Origin: Actinoplanes sp. N902-109
Lineage (GTDB): Bacteria; Actinomycetota; Actinomycetes; Mycobacteriales; Micromonosporaceae
DNA length: 64,000 bases
Reading direction: 5' to 3'
Assembly (NCBI RefSeq): GCF_000389965.1
Contig: NC_021191.1
Coordinates: 2,543,501 to 2,607,500, forward strand
This document shows positions 47,626 to 54,865 of the stretch, in pieces (positions within the stretch are counted from its first letter, which is position 1; the number at the start of each line of letters is the position of its first letter). The notes under the pieces were generated by a model that ran no database searches, was not told the origin of the DNA, and saw only the letters and a list, made by a program, of their open reading frames with translations. The position numbers were made by a program, and so were the translations under genes.

Positions 47626-48642
47626 TCACGAACGGGTGGCGTGCCGCGGGTGCGGGTCTGCGGGGGTCGTCCCGGCCTCGACGAATGTCGGCGCGGGTGG
47701 GAGAGGGGTGTGCGGGAGCAGCACGCCGGGGGTGTCGGGGGTGTGCAGTATCCGCGGGGCGCGGCGGCGGCGGTTGGCGTGGTCGCGGGCGGGTGCGGCG
47801 GGGCGGAGCAGGAGCGGGACCGAGGTCAGGGCGATGCCGGCCAGGACGGCGATGCTGCCGGTGAGCTGCGGGCCGGCGAAGACGTCCCCGAACAGGACGA
47901 CCCCGAGCAGAAACCCGACCAGCGGCTCCAGGTTGAGGAAGGCGCCGGCTGTCTCGGGGGAGACGCGGCTCTGACCGTACGCGAACAGGGTGAACGGAAG
48001 CACCGTACCGGCGATCGTCAGGGCGAGCGCAGCCGCGGCCGGGATCGGGCCGGGCACCGGGAGGCTGCCGCTGATCAGGGCGAACGGGAGGCCGGTCAGG
48101 GCGCCGGCGCCGAACTGCACCGCGGTGACCGCCATCGGGTTGCGGCCCGCCAGCAGGCGCGGCTGGGCCATCAGGAACAGGGCCGACAGCAGCGCCGACA
48201 CCGCGACCAGGGCGTCACCGGCCAGGGTCGCCGACCCGCCGCCGTGACCGGCGATCACGATGATGCCCAGCAGCGACAGGCCCAGCCCGGCCCAGGTGAG
48301 GCCGCCGGTGCGGGAGCTGCGGGTGACCAGGCCGAGCACGGCGACCAGCATCGGCACCGCCCCGACGATCAGTGCCGAGTGGCTGACGCTGGTGCGCGCG
48401 ATCCCGGCGTTCTGCAGGAGCAGCACCCCGCCGTACCCGATGGCACCCCAGACCACGACGCCCGGGGTCAGCGCGGCACGCAGCGCGCGCCGCGCCAGGA
48501 TCGCGAGGGGCAGGCCGGCGACGGCGAACCGCAGCACCGTCAGCCAGCCCGGGCCGATGCCGATCAGCGCCACCTTGCTCAGCGGGATGGTGGTGCCCCA
48601 GAGCAGGCCGGCGACGATCAGCGCGGAGAGATCTTTACGCAT
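47626..48642 (-). CDS. EamA/DMT-family transporter
   Basis: The 338-residue protein has ten membrane helices in two EamA repeats (LIVAGLLWGTTIPLSKVAL opening the first; LVAVSALLSALFLMAQPRLL opening the second) and a 45-residue Pro/Arg-rich C-terminal tail. Drug/metabolite transporters of this group commonly export amino acids. Its divergent Lrp/AsnC partner at 48713 supports amino-acid-related control. ATG 48642. Confidence 0.9.
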   Translation of the reverse strand: MRKDLSALIVAGLLWGTTIPLSKVALIGIGPGWLTVLRFAVAGLPLAILARRALRAALTPGVVVWGAIGYGGVLLLQNAGIARTSVSHSALIVGAVPMLVAVLGLVTRSSRTGGLTWAGLGLSLLGIIVIAGHGGGSATLAGDALVAVSALLSALFLMAQPRLLAGRNPMAVTAVQFGAGALTGLPFALISGSLPVPGPIPAAAALALTIAGTVLPFTLFAYGQSRVSPETAGAFLNLEPLVGFLLGVVLFGDVFAGPQLTGSIAVLAGIALTSVPLLLRPAAPARDHANRRRRAPRILHTPDTPGVLLPHTPLPPAPTFVEAGTTPADPHPRHATRS

Positions 48643-48712
48643 ATGGTCGATGGTCCACGTTTCGGCGCTGCGTTCGCCGAATCCGGCCCCGGGCGGAATT
48701 ATATTTGGTCGA

Positions 48713-49177
48713 ATGGCAGTCCGACTTGATGAAACCGACGTCCAGCTGCTCAACGAGCTGCAGCAGGATGCCGACCGCTCGAACCTGGAACTCGCCCGCA
48801 TCGTCGGGCTCTCCCCGGCCGCGACGCTCAACCGGGTGCGCCGGCTCAAGAAGAGCGGTGTGATCCGCACCGTCAGCGCCCGCCTCGACCCGGGTCAGGC
48901 CGGCTTCCCCTTGCAGGTGTACGTGTCGGCGACGCTGGCCCGGCACGACCCGCGCGCCAGCAAGGTGTTCGAACAGGCGGTGCTCGCTCTGCCCCAGGTC
49001 ATCGCGGCGGACTGGGTGGCCGGCGAGATCGACGTGATGCTGCTGATCGTCGCGCGGGACGTGGCGGAGCTGCAGCAGGTGTTGCTGCAGCTCTCGCTCA
49101 AGGGGGCGCAGCGCCTGACCACGTTGTTGCGGCTGCAGGAGATCAAGCCGACCTCGCCGCTGCCGCTCACTCCGTGA
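48713..49177 (+). CDS. Lrp/AsnC-family transcriptional regulator
   Basis: The 154-residue protein has the Lrp HTH LDETDVQLLNELQQDADRSNLELARIVGLSPAATLNRVRRLKKSGVI and a C-terminal RAM (ligand-binding) domain (VYVSATLARHD; VIAADWVAGEIDVMLLIVARDVAELQQVL). Lrp-type octamers sense amino acids. It is divergent from the EamA exporter, a common actinobacterial arrangement. Related ATATGGTCGATGG and ATTTGGTCGAATGG elements flank the intergenic region. Confidence 0.93.
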   Translation: MAVRLDETDVQLLNELQQDADRSNLELARIVGLSPAATLNRVRRLKKSGVIRTVSARLDPGQAGFPLQVYVSATLARHDPRASKVFEQAVLALPQVIAADWVAGEIDVMLLIVARDVAELQQVLLQLSLKGAQRLTTLLRLQEIKPTSPLPLTP

Positions 49178-49183
49178 CCGGGC

Positions 49184-49852
49184 TCAGCGCTGGGCTTCGG
49201 CGACCGCGGCGCGGACCTTGGCGACGTCCGCCGGGGTGCCGGCCGGGTCCTCGAAGGAGCCGTAGGGGCCCCCGTACGCGGGGCGGTCGGGCTCGACGCG
49301 CCAGCTCTCCGCCAGCGGGCCGACGTCCACGGTGTCGTAGCCGATCGCGTTGAGGAACGCCGTCGCGGTCTGCTTGGCCTTGCTGTCGTCCCCGGCGATG
49401 GTCAGCGCGGTGCGGTCCGCGGCGCCGGCCGGGCGGGCCAGCGACCCCAGGTGCTTGAAGTAGATGTTGTTGAAGACCTTCACCAGCTGCGCGCTGCCCA
49501 GCTGCTTCTGCTCCAGCTCGGCGCTGGTGGTCTCGCCGTTGTCGAGTTCCGGGAAGTTCCCGTCGCGCTGCGGGTAGTAGTTGTTCGTGTCGAGCACGAG
49601 CTTGCCGGCGAGTTGCTCGACGGGCAGATCCTGGTAGGCCTTGAACGGCACCGACACCACCACGATGTCGCCGGCGCTCGCGGCCTCCGCGGCGGTCGCG
49701 GCCCGCGCGTTCGGCCCGATCTGGGCGACGAGATCCGCGAGCGTCCCGGGGCCGCGGGAGTTGCTCAGCACCACGTCGTAGCCGGCTGCCACGGCCAGCC
49801 GGGCGACCGTGCTGCCGATGTTGCCGCTTCCGATGAAACCAACAGTCGTCAT
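49184..49852 (-). CDS. NADP-binding reductase of the F420-dependent NADP reductase type
   Basis: The 222-residue protein opens TTVGFIGSGNIGSTVARLAVAAGYDVVLSNSRGP, a Rossmann dinucleotide-binding site followed by the S-N-S-R element typical of NADPH/F420 reductases (Fno-like). Then come VVVSVPFKAYQDLP, LVLDTNNYYPQRDG and LVKVFNNIYF. F420 is abundant in actinobacteria, so F420:NADP oxidoreductase activity or a related reductase role is plausible but unproven. ATG 49852 is preferred over an upstream start five codons earlier. Confidence 0.85.
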   Translation of the reverse strand: MTTVGFIGSGNIGSTVARLAVAAGYDVVLSNSRGPGTLADLVAQIGPNARAATAAEAASAGDIVVVSVPFKAYQDLPVEQLAGKLVLDTNNYYPQRDGNFPELDNGETTSAELEQKQLGSAQLVKVFNNIYFKHLGSLARPAGAADRTALTIAGDDSKAKQTATAFLNAIGYDTVDVGPLAESWRVEPDRPAYGGPYGSFEDPAGTPADVAKVRAAVAEAQR

Positions 49853-49879
49853 ACCCCGGTCAACCATGGCGGGGCGTCG

Positions 49880-50458
49880 CTATTTCCGGGTGCGCCCGAC
49901 GTCACTCGCCCGCGCCGGTGCGGTCAGCCCGGTCACCACCAAGGCGATGGCTTTGTCGAGTACGGCGGGGGCTGCCGGGGCGGTCGCGGTGACCTGCGCC
50001 AGCCCGCGGATGATCAGGTAGACCTCGGGCACGCCGACGTCGGGCCGGGCGGCTCCGGCCTGCTGGGCCCGGCGCAGTGCCGCACCCACGGCGTCGCGCA
50101 GCCGGTCGGCGGCGGATTGGATGCCCGGCGGGGCGGTGGTGCTGTCGGACAGGGCCGAGGCGAGCGTGAGTTTGGTGCCACCGCTGCGGATCAGGGCATC
50201 GATCAGCGCCCGCAGCGCGGTGCCCGGGTCCGGCTCGGCCGCGAGGGCGCGGGCCTGCTCGTCCAGGTGGTCGAAGTGCCGCTGCAGGGTGGCTTCGAGC
50301 AGCGACTCCTTGGTCGGGAAATGCCGGAACACCGTGGCGATGCCGACCCCGGCCATCCGGGCCACCTCCTCGGTCGACCCGGCGCCGCCGTGCGCGCCGA
50401 ACACCGTCTCGGCGGCTGCCAGGATCTTCTCGCGATTCTCCCGGGCGTCCTGTCGCAT
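49880..50458 (-). CDS. TetR-family transcriptional regulator
   Basis: The 192-residue protein begins MRQDARENREKILAAAETVFGAHGGAGSTEEVARMAGVGIATVFRHFPTKESLLEATL, a standard TetR HTH. Its C-terminal domain resembles the SbtR-like group (ALIDALIRSGGTKLTLASAL). ATG 50458 is chosen over upstream in-frame codons that run into the operator region. It is divergent from the SnoaL-like gene at 50520. Confidence 0.92.
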   Translation of the reverse strand: MRQDARENREKILAAAETVFGAHGGAGSTEEVARMAGVGIATVFRHFPTKESLLEATLQRHFDHLDEQARALAAEPDPGTALRALIDALIRSGGTKLTLASALSDSTTAPPGIQSAADRLRDAVGAALRRAQQAGAARPDVGVPEVYLIIRGLAQVTATAPAAPAVLDKAIALVVTGLTAPARASDVGRTRK

Positions 50459-50486
50459 GACACCACCATAGGACCCGGGTACGCTA

Positions 50487-50501
50487 AGCGAAGTCTTCAC
50501 T
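50487..50501. promoter_or_regulatory. Probable TetR operator between divergent genes
   Basis: AGCGAAG-T-CTTCACT is an inverted repeat (6 of 7 matches per arm) midway between the tetR start (50458) and the SnoaL-like start (50520). Autoregulation and control of the neighbour are inferred. Confidence 0.45.
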
Positions 50502-50519
50502 CCGGTTAAGGAGAGTGCC

Positions 50520-50978
50520 ATGATCGAACCGGCCGACGTCGTCACCGCAGTTGCCGACGGGGTGTGTCAGCTGGCCCGCGGCACTCTGACCCCGGCCGAC
50601 CGCGAGGCGCTGATCGACGCGATGGCCGCTCTGTACGCCGAGCAGACGGACGTGCGCCACCCGTTTGCGCCGCTCGGCGACACGCCCCTGCGCACCCGCG
50701 CCGAGGTGCGGGAGCACTTCAGCCGCATCGACGGCGAGGGGGTCGAGCGCTACGACGTGGTGGATGCGCGGGTGCACCGTACGGACGACCCGGAAGTGGT
50801 GATCTTCGAATTCACCTACGCCGGCTCGCTGCGCGGACGGGACTTCGCGGTGCCGTGCATCTTCGTCATGCGGGTGCGGGACGGCGTGATCGTCGAGTCG
50901 CGCGACTACGCGGATCACATCGGCATGGCCCGTGCCTTCGACCGGCTCCCGGCGCTGGCCTCGGCGCTGGCCGGCTGA
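50520..50978 (+). CDS. SnoaL/NTF2-like domain protein
   Basis: The 152-residue protein has the NTF2-like cone fold: LIDAMAALYAEQTDVRHPFAPLGDTPLRTRAEVREHF, VVDARVHRTDDPEVVIFEFTYAG and FVMRVRDGVIVESRDYADHIGMARAF. Members are small isomerases, cyclases or binding proteins. A TetR gene diverges from it. ATG 50520 follows GGAGAG. The 3' end overlaps the convergent HTH gene by 64 bp. Confidence 0.88.
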   Translation: MIEPADVVTAVADGVCQLARGTLTPADREALIDAMAALYAEQTDVRHPFAPLGDTPLRTRAEVREHFSRIDGEGVERYDVVDARVHRTDDPEVVIFEFTYAGSLRGRDFAVPCIFVMRVRDGVIVESRDYADHIGMARAFDRLPALASALAG

Positions 50979-51382
50979 TCCGCGTCGAGGCGCGACTGCA
51001 GGCGGTCGTGGCGCTGCTGCGCCGCCTGTGCCGAGGACAGGCCGAGGCTGAAAGCGATGTCCTGCCACGTCATGCCGCGTCCGCGAGCGGCCTGGAGCAG
51101 GGCGAGCTCGGCACTGTCCAGGTCGGACCGGGCCTGGGGCAGCAGGGTCAGCGCGGCCGTCAGGTCGGTCGAGTCCGGTTCGGCCTCACCCGCCTGGGCC
51201 GGGACCGTGCCGCTGACCATCGCCGCGAGCAGCTTGACCACTTCGTCGGGCGAGGCCATCTCGGGGTGCAGGTGCCGGCCGCGCCGCTGGGGCGTGTCCG
51301 CGTGCCGCTCGACGAGGTGGGACAGCGCGGCGAAGGCCCGTTCGCTGCGCTGGACTGCGGGATCGGGGCGAAGAAAGCTCAT
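50915..51382 (-). CDS. Helix-turn-helix protein (sigma region 4-like)
   Basis: The 155-residue protein has a C-terminal HTH that resembles sigma-70 region 4 (LDSAELALLQAARGRGMTWQDIAFSLGLSSAQAAQQRHDRLQSRL). The N-terminal half is helical (SERAFAALSHLVERHADTPQRRG; EVVKLLAAMVSG). No sigma region 2 is present, so it is a small DNA-binding regulator rather than a sigma factor. ATG 51382 is chosen; a perfect 8-bp-arm palindrome lies 25 bp upstream. Confidence 0.75.
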   Translation of the reverse strand: MSFLRPDPAVQRSERAFAALSHLVERHADTPQRRGRHLHPEMASPDEVVKLLAAMVSGTVPAQAGEAEPDSTDLTAALTLLPQARSDLDSAELALLQAARGRGMTWQDIAFSLGLSSAQAAQQRHDRLQSRLDADQPASAEASAGSRSKARAMPM

Positions 51383-51407
51383 GGCATCAACAGTGCCATG
51401 ACAACAG

Positions 51408-51427
51408 AACATTTTCAACAAAATGTT
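51408..51427. promoter_or_regulatory. AT-rich palindrome upstream of the HTH gene
   Basis: AACATTTT-CAAC-AAAATGTT is a perfect 8-bp-arm inverted repeat in a region otherwise over 70 percent GC. It lies in the promoter region of the minus-strand HTH gene and is a plausible autoregulatory operator. Confidence 0.55.
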
Positions 51428-51434
51428 GATAGCG

Positions 51435-53735
51435 TCAGCGATGCCAGCGCAACGGACCCGGGTTGACGCTCCACCAGGCGCGGCGCCACCAGGACCGCTT
51501 GGCTCGCAACGCCGCCGAGAAGGCGACGGACTGATCCCCGGCCCGGCTCGCCTGCCCTTCATCGGCGTGCCCCGGCGCGAACGCCACCGTGTTCACCGCC
51601 GCGACCAGCTCGTCGAGCGGAGGCAGCTCGGCGTCGGGGACCGGTGGGGTAGCGGGTCGCACGGCTGCTTCTGTCCCTGCGGTGGCCGGCGATGGCGCAG
51701 CCGCCGGAGCTTCGGCTGCCGGAGCCCGAGGTGGCGGGGAGGCTGCCGTCGCGGCGAAGGCTGCGGCTTCGGTGGCGGACAGGTGCGACGGGACCGGGCG
51801 GCCGGCGAGGCGGAGGGCGTCGGTGAGTTCGAGCCAGGCGCCGGTGATGCGCTGGTCCGGGCCACCCGTGGTGAGGCGTCGGCGGCGCAGGCCGCGGCGT
51901 TGGGCGAGCACCGAGGCCACAGCGGCGACCAGGAGGAGCAGGACCGAGCCGGTGGCCCCCGAGGCGACCACGACGGCGGGGACGCCGTGGGAGCGGGCGG
52001 CCGGCTCGGCGAGGGCGGGCGGGGCTGACGCGCTGGGGGAGTCCGCGGGTGTGCTCGGCGGGTCCGAGGTCGGCGGCGGGGAGGACGGTTTGGGGGTGAA
52101 GTCGTCCTCGACCGGGCGCGGGGTCTCGTCGCTCTTGGGCATCGGGTCGAAGGCCACCCAGCCCAGCTCGTCGAAGAGCACCTCGGGCCAGGCGATCGCG
52201 TCGCCGCCGGTGACCGTGCCGCCCCTGGCCGGGGTGTCGAAGCCGACCACGACCCGCGACGGCAGGCCGGTGATCCGCGCGAGCAGGGCGAACGACGCGG
52301 CGAACTGCTCCGACGTGCCCACCTGGCCGCCCCGGTCACGCGGGCCGAACAGGAAGTACTGCAGGTTGGGGTAGGCGTGCCCGCTGGGTGCGTCGGCGAC
52401 CTTGCGGTAGTGCTCGGCCAGGAACGACTCGATCGCCGCGGCCCGGTCGTACGCGGCGCCGTTGCCGTCGGCCAGCTGATCGGCGAGGCGCTGGATGTCC
52501 GCCGGTACGCTCGCGCCGATCTTCAGGTAACGCGCCACCGCGTCGCCGTCCGGGACGTCGGCGGTGGGCAGCAGGTTGACGTCGGGCCGCTGGGTGTCCG
52601 ACGTGACGGTGTAGGTCAGCCCCGGGCTCAGCGACTCGGGGCGGATCACGGTGCCGGTCGAGGAGTCGTACGCGATCCTCGTACCGTCGATGCCCGCCGG
52701 GGTGGGTAGCACCGGGAGCAACCGGCCGGTGAGCTGGTCCACGGTGATCCGCTGGGTGACCGTGGTGACCGGCACGCCGGGCAGTTCGGGTGGAGTCGGC
52801 AGCACCCGCCCGGCGTTGCGATAGGTGGCGCCGACCCGCCAGGTGATGCCGTCGTAGTCGGGCAGCACCGCCAGCCGCAACCGGGTCGTGCCCTTCGCGC
52901 CCGTCGGGCCCACCTCCAGCAGCTTCTGCTCCGGGGCGAGCGCCCAGCCGGAGATCCGGTTGAGCGGGCTCTCGTCGAGGCTGTCGACCTGCGGCGGTTG
53001 GACGTACCGGCGGGGGTCGGCCGGGGTGGCGGACACCCGGGAGCTGACCCACGGGCCGACCGTCGCGACCAGGCCGATCAGGACCACCAGGCCGGTTGCC
53101 GCCCCGGCCAGCGAGCGGGCCCGCACGGCCGCGCGGGTGCCGGCCGGGATGCCGTCCAGCTCGGGTGCGGCGGGCCGGGCGCTGACCACCAGGGCGAGCA
53201 CGACCAGCCCGGCGAACGCGAGCGTGGGCCACCCGGCGCTGCCCGCGTTCGGCCCGACGACATAGAGCGCGGCGCCGTACAGCGCGGTGGGCGGCAGCAG
53301 CCCGAGCAGCACCCGGCGCGCCCGCAACGCGACCTCACCCGCGGCCAGCCCGGCCAGCCAGGCCGCGACGACCGGCACGACCACCGTGTCCGGCGTGGGC
53401 TCGACCGGGATCATGGCGGTGAGCAGCCGCGGGATCCCGTTGCGCAGGGCGTCCGCGACGATCGGCGGAAGCGGTCCCGCCAGTGCCGCGCGATCGGCCG
53501 CGATCTGCAGAGCCCCGATCGTGTACGCCGTGAGCAGCACCACCGACAGCGGAGCGATGCACCACGAGGGCAGCCGGCGGGCCGCCACCCCCGCACCGAC
53601 GGACAGCAGCGCGGCGCCGGCCACGAGCTCGGCGAGCAGCGCATCGGCATAGATCCGCCCGAGCACCACCCCGGACAACGAGAGCAGAACCACGAGGACC
53701 ACCGGTACGGTCGCCGCGCGCACCAACCTCACCAT
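51435..53735 (-). CDS. Transglutaminase-like membrane protein (TgpA family), catalytic residues replaced
   Basis: The 766-residue protein has about six N-terminal membrane helices, an extracytoplasmic DUF3488-like region, and a transglutaminase-core domain (residues about 400-530), then one more membrane helix (VVVASGATGSVLLLLVAAVASVL) and a cytoplasmic Ala/Pro-rich tail. In the core, the catalytic Cys position of the usual G-x-C-E-Q-F-A is Ser (GTSEQFAASFALLARITGLPSRVVVGF), and the usual H-A-W reads I-A-W (GGDAIAWPEVLF). The protein is therefore probably not an active transglutaminase. It is the last gene of the FN3-MoxR-DUF58-TgpA operon; its ATG overlaps the DUF58 stop. Confidence 0.88.
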   Translation of the reverse strand: MVRLVRAATVPVVLVVLLSLSGVVLGRIYADALLAELVAGAALLSVGAGVAARRLPSWCIAPLSVVLLTAYTIGALQIAADRAALAGPLPPIVADALRNGIPRLLTAMIPVEPTPDTVVVPVVAAWLAGLAAGEVALRARRVLLGLLPPTALYGAALYVVGPNAGSAGWPTLAFAGLVVLALVVSARPAAPELDGIPAGTRAAVRARSLAGAATGLVVLIGLVATVGPWVSSRVSATPADPRRYVQPPQVDSLDESPLNRISGWALAPEQKLLEVGPTGAKGTTRLRLAVLPDYDGITWRVGATYRNAGRVLPTPPELPGVPVTTVTQRITVDQLTGRLLPVLPTPAGIDGTRIAYDSSTGTVIRPESLSPGLTYTVTSDTQRPDVNLLPTADVPDGDAVARYLKIGASVPADIQRLADQLADGNGAAYDRAAAIESFLAEHYRKVADAPSGHAYPNLQYFLFGPRDRGGQVGTSEQFAASFALLARITGLPSRVVVGFDTPARGGTVTGGDAIAWPEVLFDELGWVAFDPMPKSDETPRPVEDDFTPKPSSPPPTSDPPSTPADSPSASAPPALAEPAARSHGVPAVVVASGATGSVLLLLVAAVASVLAQRRGLRRRRLTTGGPDQRITGAWLELTDALRLAGRPVPSHLSATEAAAFAATAASPPPRAPAAEAPAAAPSPATAGTEAAVRPATPPVPDAELPPLDELVAAVNTVAFAPGHADEGQASRAGDQSVAFSAALRAKRSWWRRAWWSVNPGPLRWHR

Positions 53736-54865
53736 CCGCGCACACCGTCCCACGCGCCGGCGAACTGCTCCCCCGACTCGGCCTCGATCACGATGATGCC
53801 GCCGGTGGCGGGTACCGGGTCGCCGGTCCGCTCGCCGAGCACGCCCGCCAGCACCACCGGGTACGTGCCCCGCAACCCGCCGACCACCCCGAGGTCGCCC
53901 CGCCCGCCCGGCCCGGTCAGATACACCAGGGTGTCGCCGAGCCGGCCCTGCCGCAGGCTGCGCACGGTCGCGTCGAGATCGCCCCCGGACAGCCCGGCCT
54001 CGGTGAGCACATCCAGGTACGGACCCTGCGCGGGCCCGGAGACCAGGTGCAGGGCGACCGGCAGATCCTCCCGTACGGCGGCAGCGATGATCGAGGCCGC
54101 CGCCTCACACGCCGCCTCGAACGACTCGGGGTCGCGGCCGGGGTGCGCGCTCACCCGGTCGTCGAGCAGCACCACGATCGTCGGCTCGCTGGTGTCCAGC
54201 TGCTCCCGCACCATCAGCTCGCCGACCTTCGCCGAGCTGCGCCAGTGCACCCGCCGCAGCTCGTCCCCGACGACGTACTCCCGCAACGAGTCGAACGTGA
54301 TCGTGCCGTGCGGCACCTTGTCGATGCGCCCGTCCAGGCTGCGCGCCATCCCGGCCGGCACCGCCCGCAACAGGTGGATGCGCGGGTGCACCCACACCGT
54401 AGCCGTGCCGCCGTAGGTGCGGGTCACCCTGAGCAGACCGAGCGGATCGCCGCGGGTGATCTGCAGCGGCCCGATCGCTACGACGCCGCGCCGGCTGGTG
54501 GGCACGGGATAGTCCACGGTGGTGTCGTTGCCCGGCCGCAACCGCAACAGAGGCACAGCCACCACGGTGGCCCCCACCCGGTCGGCAGCGATGAGATTCG
54601 CCGCCCGCAACCGGCTCGTGTTGTGCACGGTCAGCGTCATCGTCGCGGCTTCACCCCGGGCCACCCGGTCCGGCTCGGCAACCCGCTCGACCCCCAGCCG
54701 GGGCCGCCACACCGCGAACACCACCCCCGTGCCGACGGCGACCGCCGCAGCCGCCCCGAGCAACGCCAGATCCGGGTACCCGAACCGGAACCCCAGCCCG
54801 AGCAGCACCACCGCGGCGGCAACAACCCCGATCCCGCGGCCGGTGACGCCCCGAAGCCCCTTCAC
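53729..54865 (-). CDS. DUF58-domain protein
   Basis: The 378-residue protein has two N-terminal membrane helices (RGIGVVAAAVVLLGLGFRFGY; LLGAAAAVAVGTGVVFAV) and the DUF58 core with RRVHWRSSAKVGELMVREQL and PTIVVLLDDRVSAHPG, a von Willebrand A-like fold. DUF58 proteins always accompany MoxR ATPases and are thought to be their partners in cell-envelope protein maturation. The gene overlaps the MoxR gene by 4 bp and the transglutaminase-like gene by 7 bp. Confidence 0.92.
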   Translation of the reverse strand: MKGLRGVTGRGIGVVAAAVVLLGLGFRFGYPDLALLGAAAAVAVGTGVVFAVWRPRLGVERVAEPDRVARGEAATMTLTVHNTSRLRAANLIAADRVGATVVAVPLLRLRPGNDTTVDYPVPTSRRGVVAIGPLQITRGDPLGLLRVTRTYGGTATVWVHPRIHLLRAVPAGMARSLDGRIDKVPHGTITFDSLREYVVGDELRRVHWRSSAKVGELMVREQLDTSEPTIVVLLDDRVSAHPGRDPESFEAACEAAASIIAAAVREDLPVALHLVSGPAQGPYLDVLTEAGLSGGDLDATVRSLRQGRLGDTLVYLTGPGGRGDLGVVGGLRGTYPVVLAGVLGERTGDPVPATGGIIVIEAESGEQFAGAWDGVRGW

